Below are positions 1 to 7,488 of a stretch of DNA of 12,877 nt, piece by piece (within the stretch, counting starts at the first letter, position 1; each line of letters begins with the position of its first letter). The stretch comes from Christensenella sp. (GTDB lineage: Bacteria; Bacillota; Clostridia; Christensenellales; Maliibacteriaceae). The notes under the pieces are model-generated. The model was not told the DNA's origin. It saw only the letters and a list, made by a program, of their open reading frames with translations, and ran no database searches. The stretch covers positions 1 to 12,877 of the forward strand of contig JAHZHV010000133.1 of NCBI GenBank assembly GCA_019420085.1, read 5' to 3'. The translations under genes and the position numbers were made by a program.

Positions 1-1713
1 CTGCTCCAAGGAAAGCTGACGCGGCGGTACAAGGCGCAGTGCCTCGTCACTGCCGGATGCACGCATATTCGATACATGCTTGCGTTTGCAAACGTTGACG
101 TCAATATCCTGATTGCGCGGATTTTCGCCTACAACCATACCGGCATATACTTTTTCACCGGGACCAATGAACAACACGCCGCGTTCCTGTGCATTGAACA
201 AGCCATAGCTTACGGCTTCACCTGTCTCCGTGGCAACCAATGCACTGTTGCGCCGCTCCATCGGCATTTCTGTAATTGGTGCATAGCCGTCAAAGCTGGA
301 ATTGATGATACCCTCACCACGCGTCTGCGTCATCATCAAACTGCGGAAACCCATCAGTGCCTGCGAAGAGATCGAAAACTCCAGTCGCGTGCGGTCACCC
401 GGCGCAACGGACATATTCAGCATCTCTGCCTTACGAGCACCCATCAGTTCGATCATCGTGCCGGCATATTCCTGCGGCACATCCAACAGCACACGCTCCA
501 TCGGCTGCTGCATCACACCGTTAATCTCTTTTAAAATAACATTCGGCTTGGAAATCTGGAACTCATATCCCTGCCGGCGCATCGTCTCAATCAGCACCGA
601 CAAATGCAGCTCCCCGCGGCCGGAAACACGAAACGCTTCCGTCGTATCCGTATCCTCCACGCGCAAAGACAAGTCGCTTTCCAGCTCCCGATACAGACGC
701 TCGCGTAAATGACGGCTTGTCACATAGGTGCCTTCCGTACCCGCAAAGGGGCTATCGTTAACGGAAAAGACAACAGAAAGCGTTGGTTCGCTGATTTTTG
801 CAAAAGGCAGCGGATCCACCGTTCCAAGCGAACAGAGCGTATCGCCGATATTGACACCCTCAATACCCGATATCGCTACAATATCTCCTGCACAGGCTTC
901 ATCCACTTTGGATTTTCCAAGGCCATCAAACTGCTGAATATCCAGCACTTTGACCGTGCGTGCCATATCCGTGTCATGCCGGCAAAGGGTCAGGCTTTCT
1001 CCCGGCTTCATCCGCCCATTGACAATGCGGCCAATTCCAATACGTCCCACGAATGCAGAGGAATCAATGGTAGCAATCTGTGCCTGCAGCGGCGCATCGG
1101 GATCTCCCTGCGGCGCCGGGATGTGTTCCAGGATCGTATCAAACAACGGCGTCAGCGTATCCGTAATCTGATCCGCGGACATGCCCGCCCGTCCTTCCCG
1201 CGCGGAAACAAAGACAAACGGTGCATCAAGCTGGTCATCGCTTGCATCCAGATCCATCAAAAGTTCCAGCACCTCATCGACAACTTCATCACAGCGGGCA
1301 TCCTTGCGGTCGATCTTATTGACAACAACCACAATACGCAGACCTTCTGCCAATGCGCGCTGCAACACAAAACGCGTCTGCGGCATCGGTCCTTCAAAAG
1401 CATCAACAACCAATAAAACCCCGTCAACCATGCGCAATACGCGTTCCACCTCGCCGCCGAAATCCGCATGCCCGGGTGTGTCGACGATATTGAATTTGAC
1501 GCCTTTCCAATGCAGCGCGGTATTTTTGGCAAGAATCGTAATGCCTCGTTCACGCTCCAAATCACCCGAGTCCATTACGCGTTCCGCTACAACCTGATTG
1601 TCGCGAAACGTACCGCTTTGACGCAGCATTGCATCCACAAGCGTGGTTTTCCCGTGATCGACGTGGGCGATAATGGCAAGGTTTCTCAAATCTTCTCTGA
1701 TCACTGGTTTCAT
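1..1713 (-). CDS. typA: Translational GTPase TypA/BipA (C-terminus cut by window edge)
   Basis: Ribosome-associated GTPase of the EF-G/LepA superfamily, involved in stress adaptation and ribosome assembly. The visible 571 residues show all G motifs: HVDHGKTT at about 17-24 (P-loop), RERGITI at 54-60, DTPGH at 78-82 and NKID at 132-135, followed by the beta-barrel and EF-G-like domains. Near the window edge the typical TypA C-terminal stretch with NVCKRKHVSNMRA and LVPPRQLSLEQ is readable. The family is usually about 605-615 residues, so roughly 35-45 residues lie beyond position 1. The ATG at 1711-1713 is chosen because the chain MKPVIREDLRNLAIIAHVDHGKTT matches the normal N-terminus and no in-frame start fits better. 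The Shine-Dalgarno is poor: GGAG directly abuts the ATG. The gene is divergent from degV and has its own promoter. Confidence 0.97.
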   Translation of the reverse strand, partial: MKPVIREDLRNLAIIAHVDHGKTTLVDAMLRQSGTFRDNQVVAERVMDSGDLERERGITILAKNTALHWKGVKFNIVDTPGHADFGGEVERVLRMVDGVLLVVDAFEGPMPQTRFVLQRALAEGLRIVVVVNKIDRKDARCDEVVDEVLELLMDLDASDDQLDAPFVFVSAREGRAGMSADQITDTLTPLFDTILEHIPAPQGDPDAPLQAQIATIDSSAFVGRIGIGRIVNGRMKPGESLTLCRHDTDMARTVKVLDIQQFDGLGKSKVDEACAGDIVAISGIEGVNIGDTLCSLGTVDPLPFAKISEPTLSVVFSVNDSPFAGTEGTYVTSRHLRERLYRELESDLSLRVEDTDTTEAFRVSGRGELHLSVLIETMRRQGYEFQISKPNVILKEINGVMQQPMERVLLDVPQEYAGTMIELMGARKAEMLNMSVAPGDRTRLEFSISSQALMGFRSLMMTQTRGEGIINSSFDGYAPITEMPMERRNSALVATETGEAVSYGLFNAQERGVLFIGPGEKVYAGMVVGENPRNQDIDVNVCKRKHVSNMRASGSDEALRLVPPRQLSLEQ

Positions 1714-1747
1714 CTCCGCTTTTCTTCTATATATTGACACAAGCGTC

Positions 1748-1776
1748 ATTGTATAGCATGGATCGTTCGATGTCAA
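1748..1776 (-). promoter_or_regulatory. Sigma-A-type promoter of typA
   Basis: Read on the minus strand, a perfect -35 TTGACA (1771-1776) and -10 TACAAT (1748-1753) are separated by exactly 17 bp. Transcription would begin near 1741, giving a leader of about 28 nt before the typA ATG. Confidence 0.85.
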
Positions 1777-1833
1777 ACATCCGTCGCATTTTTCGGCAGC
1801 TGGAAATCTACAATTTCGTTATCCATGCTTACT

Positions 1834-1862
1834 TGTTCTTTCATGGGAATTCATGGTATACT
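1834..1862 (+). promoter_or_regulatory. Probable promoter of degV (extended -10)
   Basis: TATACT at 1857-1862 is preceded by TGG (1854-1856), an extended -10 element. A weak -35 TTGTTC (1834-1839) sits 17 bp upstream. Transcription would begin near 1869, about 75 nt before the degV GTG. The 1714-1945 gap otherwise holds only the typA promoter and the two leaders. Confidence 0.6.
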
Positions 1863-1945
1863 CAAAACATTAGAAATGGACGGTTGCAGGGTAAAAAGCA
1901 CATGGGAAAATCTGCCCTTTACCTGTCCAAGTGGAGGTGTTTTTC

Positions 1946-2815
1946 GTGTCTTTTTGCATTCATATTGATTCCTGCAGTGACCGTTTTCCTGCCCCTGCGC
2001 CAATGATTCAGATGCATATCCTTCTGGATACACAGGATGTAACCGACGAAATCATGAACGCACAGGACAATTATCAGTCCTTTTACACAAAAATGCGCGA
2101 GGGCGTACGCTTTACGACATCCCAGCCGTCGCCGCAAGAATACGTAGAGCAATTTACCCCTACCCTTGCAGCCGGACAGGATATCCTGTATCTGGGTTTT
2201 TCTTCCGCACTTTCCAGCGCTGTGCAAAGCGCAACGCTTGCCGCATCGGAGCTTGCGCCGCGTTTTCCTGACCGTAAAATTATCGTCGTTGATACGTTAT
2301 GTGAATCCGGCGGTTTGGGACTGTTAATTGATTACGTCCTGGAAAAGCAGGCAAGCGGCGCAACACTGCAGGAAACAGCGGACTATGCCATGCAGCTGCG
2401 CGATCGGATCAACCACATTTTTACTGTTTCAGATCTGAAATACCTGCGCCGCAGCGGACGACTGACCGCCACGCAGGCTGCTTTTGGCACTATTTTGGAC
2501 ATTAAACCGATCTTAAAGTGCGATCTGCAAGGCCGCCTTGTGCCGCTTGCCAAGTGCAAAGGTATCAAACGTGCCATCACCTACCTGGCTGAATCACCGC
2601 TGAAACGCAATGCAGTCGATGTGAAGCGTATGGTATTGTGTCATGCGGACGACGAAGCGCTTGCACAGAAGGTTCGCGATGCTATCGTATCGCGCATTCC
2701 CGATGCCGTTGTGCGTCTGGACAACATTGGTCCCGTCATTGGATCGCATTCAGGCCCGGGTACCATCGCGCTGTTTTTCCTCGGAGATCCCAAAGATCGC
2801 GATTTGCAGGAGTAA
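1946..2815 (+). CDS. DegV family fatty-acid-binding protein
   Basis: Cytoplasmic DegV/EDD-domain protein. Characterised members bind a long-chain fatty acid, and some (FakB) present it to the kinase FakA for phosphorylation. At 289 residues it has the usual length. Visible family marks are the N-terminal HIDSCSD, TTSQPSP (about 57-63), GFSSALSS (84-91) which contacts the lipid head group, SDLKYLRRSGRL (162-173), IKPIL (186-190) and GPVIGSHSGPG (262-272). The start is the GTG at 1946: it follows a strong GTGGAGGTG ribosome binding site at 1931-1939 with about 7 nt spacing. The GTG at 1931 keeps the frame open but is itself part of that site, so it is not the start. A terminator follows directly. 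Which acyl chain it binds, and whether it partners a FakA, cannot be read from the window. Confidence 0.95.
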   Translation: MSFCIHIDSCSDRFPAPAPMIQMHILLDTQDVTDEIMNAQDNYQSFYTKMREGVRFTTSQPSPQEYVEQFTPTLAAGQDILYLGFSSALSSAVQSATLAASELAPRFPDRKIIVVDTLCESGGLGLLIDYVLEKQASGATLQETADYAMQLRDRINHIFTVSDLKYLRRSGRLTATQAAFGTILDIKPILKCDLQGRLVPLAKCKGIKRAITYLAESPLKRNAVDVKRMVLCHADDEALAQKVRDAIVSRIPDAVVRLDNIGPVIGSHSGPGTIALFFLGDPKDRDLQE

Positions 2816-2823
2816 TTCGAATG

Positions 2824-2849
2824 ATGCACGGCTTTCGCCGTGCATTTTT
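2824..2849 (+). terminator. Intrinsic terminator after degV
   Basis: A 9-bp perfect stem, ATGCACGGC (2824-2832) with GCCGTGCAT (2837-2845), has a TTTC loop and runs into five T residues ending at 2849. It lies 8 nt after the degV stop and only 38 nt before the gldA start. Confidence 0.85.
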
Positions 2850-2887
2850 ATAACAAACATTCTACTACTTGGAAAGGAAGTCTTTTT

Positions 2888-3982
2888 ATGGCACGTATTC
2901 TGATCAGTCCCGGCCGCTACATCCAAGGTAAAGGCGAGCTTTCCCGCATCGCAGAACATACAAAATCCTTTGGATCGCATCCGCTCATCATCGCTTCGCA
3001 GTCCGGGTTAAAGCGAATCCGCACACAAATTGAACAAAGCTACGCGCAATGCAAGCAGCCCATCACGCCGGCATTTGCAGCATTTGGTGGTGAATGCTGT
3101 GACGAGGAAATCAATCGCCTTGTGCAAAATGCCCGCGACAATGCGTGCGATTATCTTGTCGGCTGCGGCGGGGGCAAAACGCTGGATGCCGTAAAAGCAG
3201 CGGCGCATCTTCTGTCCTGTCCGGTTGTCATCTGTCCCACAATCGCTTCCACCGACGCGCCCTGCAGCGCGCTTGCAGTGATCTACACACCCCAGGGACA
3301 GTTTGATCGCTACTGGTTCTTCCCTAAAAATCCAGACGCCGTATTGGTGGATACTGCGATCATTGCCAATGCGCCTGTTCGCCTGTTGGTCAGCGGCATG
3401 GGCGATGCACTTGCCACCTTCTTTGAGGCACGCGCCTGCGTCGCAAGCGGCGCATCAACCTGTGCCGGCGGCAGCGCTACAGCCGCCGCTTATGCCGTTG
3501 CCCGTCTGTGCTATGAAACGCTGCTTTCCGACGGAAAGAAAGCCAAAGAAGCACTCTCTGCAGGCGCCTGTACGCAGGCTGTGGAAAACATCATTGAAGC
3601 CAATACGCTTTTGTCCGGTCTCGGCTTTGAATCCTGTGGTCTTGCCGCTGCGCACGCCATACACGATGGACTTACCATGCTCCCGCAGTGTCATCACCTT
3701 TATCATGGTGAAAAAGTGGCCTTCGGTACGCTGACGCAGCTTGTACTTGAAAATGCGGATGAAAGCGAAATCCACGCGGTCCTGTCTTTCTGCCGCAGCG
3801 TCGGTTTGCCCACCACGTTTGCCGACCTTGGTCTGCAAGGCGTTACCCGTGAAGAGCTGATGCGCGTTGCCGAGGCAGCTTGCGCGCCAACTGATACAAT
3901 GGGCAATATGCCTTTCCCCGTCACAGCCGAAATGGTTGCCGATGCGCTGCTTGCCGCCGACGCAATCGCACGCGCCCTGTAA
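2888..3982 (+). CDS. gldA: Glycerol dehydrogenase (iron/zinc-containing ADH family)
   Basis: Catalyses NAD-dependent oxidation of glycerol to dihydroxyacetone; many members also reduce hydroxyacetone or methylglyoxal-derived ketones. The 364 residues match the family length (about 365-370). GCGGGKTLD at 92-100 is the nucleotide-binding glycine motif and TIASTDAPCSALAVIYTP (118-135) is highly characteristic of GldA. The three metal ligands known for bacterial glycerol dehydrogenase are all present: Asp173 (in SGMGDALATFFEA), His256 (in AAAHAIHDG) and His273 (in LYHGEKVAFG). The ATG at 2888 follows GGAAAGGAAG (2871-2880) with 7 nt spacing; the frame stays open upstream only through the degV terminator. 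No clear promoter is seen, so expression may rely on readthrough past that terminator. The kinase gene follows after 47 nt and is probably in the same transcript. Confidence 0.95.
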   Translation: MARILISPGRYIQGKGELSRIAEHTKSFGSHPLIIASQSGLKRIRTQIEQSYAQCKQPITPAFAAFGGECCDEEINRLVQNARDNACDYLVGCGGGKTLDAVKAAAHLLSCPVVICPTIASTDAPCSALAVIYTPQGQFDRYWFFPKNPDAVLVDTAIIANAPVRLLVSGMGDALATFFEARACVASGASTCAGGSATAAAYAVARLCYETLLSDGKKAKEALSAGACTQAVENIIEANTLLSGLGFESCGLAAAHAIHDGLTMLPQCHHLYHGEKVAFGTLTQLVLENADESEIHAVLSFCRSVGLPTTFADLGLQGVTREELMRVAEAACAPTDTMGNMPFPVTAEMVADALLAADAIARAL

Positions 3983-4029
3983 ATACCCCATATTAGGGTA
4001 AGACTGCTTCAAAGGAGCGTTGAAACAAC

Positions 4030-5289
4030 ATGCAACTGAAGGATTTCCCCAATGCACAAACGCGTCTTTGCCAGGTCTACGGCAACGACGCACTGGATTC
4101 CATGCAGTCACGGTATGAAAATGCCATGGCACAATTTACGCAGCATTTCGGCGACCGTGACGGTGTCATTGTAGTTTCTGCACCCGGTCGTACGGAAATC
4201 GGCGGCAACCACACCGACCATAACTGCGGCCACGTACTGGCCGCCGCAATCAGTCTGGATGTCATCGCCGTCACTGCACCCAGTGACGATGGCGTCATAC
4301 GCGTGATTTCCGATGTTGGTGCGCCGTTTACGCTGGCATTGGAAGATTTGCAGCCGCAGCCGCAGGAAAACGGCACATCTGCCGCGCTCGTACGCGGTGT
4401 TGCAGCCGGGCTTTCCCATATGGGATATCGTATCGGCGCTTTCTGTGCCTATGTCACAAGCGATGTGCTCGTCGGTTCCGGACTTTCCTCCAGCGCAGCA
4501 TTTGAATCTTTAATCGGTGCGATTTTCAGCCATCTGTTCAATGCCGGACGTGTCACACCGGTTGAGCTTGCCGTAGCCGGGAAACTGGCAGAAAACGAAT
4601 ACTATAAAAAGCCCAGCGGTATGATGGATCAAACTGCCACGGCTAACGGCGGTTTTGTCGCAATCGATTTTGCCGATACAAACAATCCGATCATTGATGC
4701 CGTACAATTTGATATTGGTCAGGCCGGTTATGCCCTTGTCGTTGTCGCCACTGGCGATGACCATGAAAATCTGACCGATCAATACGCTTCCATGCCGCGC
4801 GAAATGAAGGCGGTTGCGCAGCTTTTGGGCTGCGAAGTACTGCGGCAAACCGACAAAAAAACCGTCCTTTCCAACATACCGAAAATTCGCAGCGTTTGCG
4901 GAGATCGCGCATTATTGCGCGCCATTCACTTTTTTGACGACGATGCGCGCGCTGTACGGGAAGCGCAATTGCTGCGCGAGGGCGACTTTGATGGTTTTCT
5001 AACGCAAATTCGCGAATCCGGACTTTCATCCATTCGCTATCTGCAGAATATTTCCGATATCAATAACCCACAAAGTCAGGGAATCGCCTTGGCGCTTTGC
5101 CTTGCAGAACAATACCTTGGCACTCGAGGCGCCTGCCGTGTACACGGCGGCGGTTTTGCCGGCACAACGTTAAACTTCGTTCCAAAGGACATGCTGGATG
5201 GCTTTATCAAGATGATGGAAGATGCCTTCTGTCCCGGCTGCTGTCATGTACTGCAGGTGCGGCGCGACGGCGCCATACGTATCCTGTAA
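4030..5289 (+). CDS. galK: Galactokinase-family GHMP sugar kinase
   Basis: Predicted to phosphorylate galactose (or a related sugar) at C1 with ATP, the first step of the Leloir pathway. The 419 residues carry the three GHMP motifs: APGRTEIGGNHTDHN (51-65), the ATP-binding GSGLSSSAAFE (149-159) and the C-terminal CRVHGGGFAGT (369-379). The catalytic Asp is most likely Asp200 in GMMDQ. The chain is somewhat longer than E. coli GalK (382 residues), with an N-terminal extension of about 17-20 residues before the first motif. The galactose-contacting Glu of classical enzymes (in GEHTDYN) is Asn60 here, so the substrate is less certain than the family. The ATG follows AAGGAG (4012-4017) with 12 nt spacing. 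It sits 47 nt after gldA; no galT, galE or galM is present in the window. A strong terminator follows. Confidence 0.88.
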   Translation: MQLKDFPNAQTRLCQVYGNDALDSMQSRYENAMAQFTQHFGDRDGVIVVSAPGRTEIGGNHTDHNCGHVLAAAISLDVIAVTAPSDDGVIRVISDVGAPFTLALEDLQPQPQENGTSAALVRGVAAGLSHMGYRIGAFCAYVTSDVLVGSGLSSSAAFESLIGAIFSHLFNAGRVTPVELAVAGKLAENEYYKKPSGMMDQTATANGGFVAIDFADTNNPIIDAVQFDIGQAGYALVVVATGDDHENLTDQYASMPREMKAVAQLLGCEVLRQTDKKTVLSNIPKIRSVCGDRALLRAIHFFDDDARAVREAQLLREGDFDGFLTQIRESGLSSIRYLQNISDINNPQSQGIALALCLAEQYLGTRGACRVHGGGFAGTTLNFVPKDMLDGFIKMMEDAFCPGCCHVLQVRRDGAIRIL

Positions 5290-5296
5290 CCAATAT

Positions 5297-5339
5297 AAAA
5301 AAGCGAAGGGAGAAATGAAATTCTCCCTTCGCTTTTTTT
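5297..5339. terminator. Bidirectional intrinsic terminator between galK and the uracil permease
   Basis: The perfect 12-bp stem GCGAAGGGAGAA (5303-5314) with TTCTCCCTTCGC (5321-5332) has a 6-nt loop. It is flanked by six A residues (5297-5302) and seven T residues (5333-5339), so both strands end in a U-tract. It serves the convergent galK (plus) and permease (minus) transcripts. Confidence 0.95.
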
Positions 5340-5352
5340 GGTGCAAAAGACT

Positions 5353-6723
5353 TTACACTTTGAAGTTTACACTGGTATCGCCCTGCAAATCAGAACCGAA
5401 CTCGTAATCTTTGCCGGGAAGAATTGCATTCAGCGCAATACCCACAAGTGCTGCTACCGCAAGGCCGGACAGGCTGATCGTCACCTTGCCGATAGAAAAT
5501 ACCACCGCGCCTGCAGCAGAGTAATTGATGCCAATTGCAAGCACAAGAATCAATGCAGCAATGATAACGTTGCGGCTCTTTGCAAAATCAACCTTGTTTT
5601 CCACAACATTTCGCACACCAACCGCAGAAATCATACCGTAAAGCACAAGGCTAACGCCGCCCATCGTCGCCGTCGGCATCGCGCTGACAAGCGCGGCAAA
5701 CTTCGGCGAGAAGGACAGAATAATCGCAAGCCCCGCCGCAATGCGAATGACGCGCGGATCATATACGCGGGAAAGCGCAAGAACGCCCGTATTCTCACCA
5801 TACGTCGTGTTTGCAGGTGCACCGAAGATGGATGCAAAGCTTGTAGCAAGGCCATCACCCAGAAGGGTACGATGCAAGCCGGGATCTTCGATATAGTTGC
5901 GCTCGCAGGTGGAGCTGATTGCACTGATGTCGCCGATGTGCTCAATAATCGTGGCAATGGCAATCGGTACGATCGTCACAACAGATGTCACGAGCAGGGA
6001 GGTATCCGCATTGCCGATCAAAGAAAACACGGTCTCCTGCATCTTGAACGGCAGGCCAATCCAGGCGGCTTCCCGCACGGCGGTAAAATCAACCTCTCCA
6101 AAGCAGGCCGCCACCACATAGGACGCAATGACGCCCAGAAGAATGGGAATAATCTTGATCATACCCTTGCCCCAGATATTACAAATAATGACTACCGCAA
6201 TGGCAACCAGGGCAATCCACCAATTCGCTGCACAGTTGGCAATAGCCGTCCCCGAAAGGGTCAGACCGATGCAGATGATGATCGGGCCGGTCACGATCGG
6301 TGGGAAGTAACGCATGACCTTGCGCGGACCAAACGCCTTGAACAGACCTGCAAGGATCACATACAACAAACCCGCGATCATCACACCGAAGCAGGCATAC
6401 GGCAACATCTGCGTATTTGCCAGCGTAAACTCGCCCGTAGCAGGATCTTCGAGCATCGGTGCGATCATTGCGTAGCCGCCCAGAAATGCAAAACTTGAAC
6501 CAAGAAACGCGGGCACCTTCCACTTGCTCAGCAGATGGAACAGCAATGTGCCAAGGCCGGCAAAAAGCAGCGTGGCCGACACGCTCAATCCCGTCAGTGC
6601 AGGCACCAGAACCGTTGCGCCAAACATCGCGAACATATGCTGCACGCCCAGGACAAGCATGCGCGGCGCGCCCAGCTCCCTTGCGTCGTAGATCGGCTCG
6701 CTGCCGATCTTTGTTTTGTTCAT
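5353..6723 (-). CDS. uraA: Uracil permease, NCS2 family
   Basis: Membrane transporter for proton-coupled uptake of uracil, feeding pyrimidine salvage. The 456 residues are rich in hydrophobic segments and fit the 14-helix NCS2 fold. Diagnostic motifs are PAFLGSSFAFLGG (71-83), EHIGD (261-265), DPGLHRTLLGDGLATSFAS (280-298) and the signature GAPANTTYGENTGV (301-314). The two uracil-binding glutamates of E. coli UraA, Glu241 and Glu290, correspond to Glu261 and Glu310 with the same 49-residue spacing. UraA His245 corresponds to Asp265. The ATG at 6721-6723 follows AAGGAGGA (6731-6738) with 7-8 nt spacing; this site overlaps the pyrR stop codon, so translation is probably coupled. The frame is open further upstream but that part overlaps pyrR. 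It is also called pyrP in Bacillus. The neighbourhood and TTYGEN favour uracil over xanthine. Confidence 0.95.
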   Translation of the reverse strand: MNKTKIGSEPIYDARELGAPRMLVLGVQHMFAMFGATVLVPALTGLSVSATLLFAGLGTLLFHLLSKWKVPAFLGSSFAFLGGYAMIAPMLEDPATGEFTLANTQMLPYACFGVMIAGLLYVILAGLFKAFGPRKVMRYFPPIVTGPIIICIGLTLSGTAIANCAANWWIALVAIAVVIICNIWGKGMIKIIPILLGVIASYVVAACFGEVDFTAVREAAWIGLPFKMQETVFSLIGNADTSLLVTSVVTIVPIAIATIIEHIGDISAISSTCERNYIEDPGLHRTLLGDGLATSFASIFGAPANTTYGENTGVLALSRVYDPRVIRIAAGLAIILSFSPKFAALVSAMPTATMGGVSLVLYGMISAVGVRNVVENKVDFAKSRNVIIAALILVLAIGINYSAAGAVVFSIGKVTISLSGLAVAALVGIALNAILPGKDYEFGSDLQGDTSVNFKV

Positions 6724-6736
6724 GATCCCATCCTCC

Positions 6737-7279
6737 TTATGAATCCTTTTCCAGAATGGAAATATTTGTCTCACCATCAAACTCGCGGAGTCTGACGGAT
6801 ACAACCTCACTCTTGGACGTAGGAATGTTCTTTCCGACAAAGTCTGGTTTTATCGGAAGTTCCCGATGCCCTCTGTCCACCATCACAGCCAGTGCGATGG
6901 ATGCCGGACGCCCCAACGCAAAAACCGCATCAATCGCCGCGCGGCAGGTACGCCCCGTATAAATCACATCATCCACTAAAACGATACGCTTGTCCGTCAC
7001 TTCAAACGGCACATCCGTAGCCTGAATTCGCGGCATGGGGCACACAGTCGACAGATCATCGCGATAATGGGTAATATCCAGTTCTCCAACAGGAATCTGC
7101 GTACCCTCCACCTTGCAGATAATCTGCGCAATCGTGCGGGCCAACGGCACGCCGCGGCGCCGGATCCCGATGAGCGCAACATTTTCCACGCCGCGGTACC
7201 GCTCGATAATCTCATGGCTCATGCGAAGCAATGTGCGTTTCATGGTCTTATCATCCATAACAACCGACTTCACCCGCAT
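6737..7279 (-). CDS. pyrR: Bifunctional pyr operon attenuator / uracil phosphoribosyltransferase PyrR
   Basis: RNA-binding regulator that, with bound UMP or UTP, binds pyr leader RNA and promotes termination; it also has weak uracil phosphoribosyltransferase activity (uracil + PRPP to UMP). The 180 residues match Bacillus PyrR (181) along the whole length, including GELDITHYRDDLS (65-77), the PRPP loop IVLVDDVIYTGRT (99-111) and VDRGHRELPI plus GKNIPTSKSE (134-158). Two ATGs are possible. The one at 7277-7279 is preferred because MRVKSVVMDD aligns without gaps to the Bacillus N-terminus MNQKAVILDE, with GGGAG 9 nt upstream. The ATG at 7286-7288 would add three residues but lies only 3 nt from AGGAGG (7292-7297). 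The gap to the permease start is 13 nt. Its own leader carries a PyrR target, so it should be autoregulated. Confidence 0.97.
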   Translation of the reverse strand: MRVKSVVMDDKTMKRTLLRMSHEIIERYRGVENVALIGIRRRGVPLARTIAQIICKVEGTQIPVGELDITHYRDDLSTVCPMPRIQATDVPFEVTDKRIVLVDDVIYTGRTCRAAIDAVFALGRPASIALAVMVDRGHRELPIKPDFVGKNIPTSKSEVVSVRLREFDGETNISILEKDS

Positions 7280-7314
7280 CAGACGCATCTCCCTCCTACC
7301 GTTTCAGATCCATC

Positions 7315-7342
7315 AAAAAAGCCCTGCCGCGCGCGGCAGGGC
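7315..7342 (-). terminator. Attenuator terminator in the pyrR leader
   Basis: A perfect 22-nt palindrome at 7321-7342 (stem GCCCTGCC with GGCAGGGC plus a GC-rich loop) is followed, on the minus strand, by six U residues (7315-7320). It lies about 36 nt before the pyrR start and well downstream of its promoter, the normal position of a PyrR-controlled attenuator. Confidence 0.93.
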
Positions 7343-7354
7343 ATAGCATGCGTC

Positions 7355-7372
7355 ACAATCCCTTCGGATTGT
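7355..7372 (-). promoter_or_regulatory. Hairpin, likely core of the pyrR antiterminator
   Basis: The 7-bp stem ACAATCC with GGATTGT closes a GAAG loop between the PyrR-binding hairpin and the terminator. By hand, it can be extended outward by ATGC with GCAT and then by GGC of the binding loop with GCC of the terminator. That would make a long imperfect hairpin excluding both neighbours. The extension is inference. Confidence 0.5.
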
Positions 7373-7384
7373 CCCTTGTGCATC

Positions 7385-7416
7385 GTCTTGCAGCCTCGCG
7401 GGACTGTCTTAAAGAC
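7385..7416 (-). promoter_or_regulatory. PyrR-binding loop (anti-antiterminator) in the pyrR leader
   Basis: On the minus strand, GTCTT (7412-7416) and AAGAC (7385-7389) form a lower stem around AGTCCCGCGAGGCT (7392-7405). This core matches the known PyrR recognition consensus ARUCCNGNGAGGYU at every position. PyrR with UMP/UTP is expected to hold this hairpin, freeing the downstream terminator to form when pyrimidines are plentiful. Confidence 0.9.
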
Positions 7417-7428
7417 CGATTAGAGCAT

Positions 7429-7457
7429 ATTATATCATGCTGTTTTTTATCTGTCAA
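7429..7457 (-). promoter_or_regulatory. Consensus sigma-A promoter of pyrR-uraA
   Basis: Perfect -35 TTGACA (7452-7457) and perfect -10 TATAAT (7429-7434) are 17 bp apart on the minus strand. Transcription would begin near 7422, leaving a leader of about 143 nt before pyrR. An inverted repeat, AGCAT (7424-7428) and ATGCT (7437-7441), brackets the -10. Such a strong promoter fits control by attenuation rather than initiation. Confidence 0.93.
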
Positions 7458-7488
7458 TATGAAATTATCTTCCGTATCTGTTTGACCG

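Noticed and set aside
76..1597. Several plus-strand open frames of 70-235 codons opposite typA
   Set aside because: They are antisense to a clearly conserved GTPase, have compositions rich in Arg, His and Ser typical of shadow frames, and lack ribosome binding sites.
1902..2006. 34-codon plus-strand frame (MGKSALYLSKW...) in the degV leader, overlapping degV
   Set aside because: It is mildly hydrophobic but has no ribosome binding site, and most of it overlaps the degV coding region in another frame. No evidence of a real leader peptide.
3984..4000. TACCC...GGGTA hairpin between gldA and galK as a terminator
   Set aside because: The stem is only 5 bp and no T-run follows, so co-transcription of the two genes is more likely.
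3455..4132. 225-codon minus-strand open frame across gldA and galK
   Set aside because: It is antisense to two conserved enzymes and spans their intergenic gap, with no start signal.
5338..6498. 386-codon plus-strand open frame opposite the uracil permease
   Set aside because: The translation is highly polar and rich in His, Asn and Arg with no recognisable domain, as expected from the complement of a membrane-protein gene. It also starts inside the galK terminator region.
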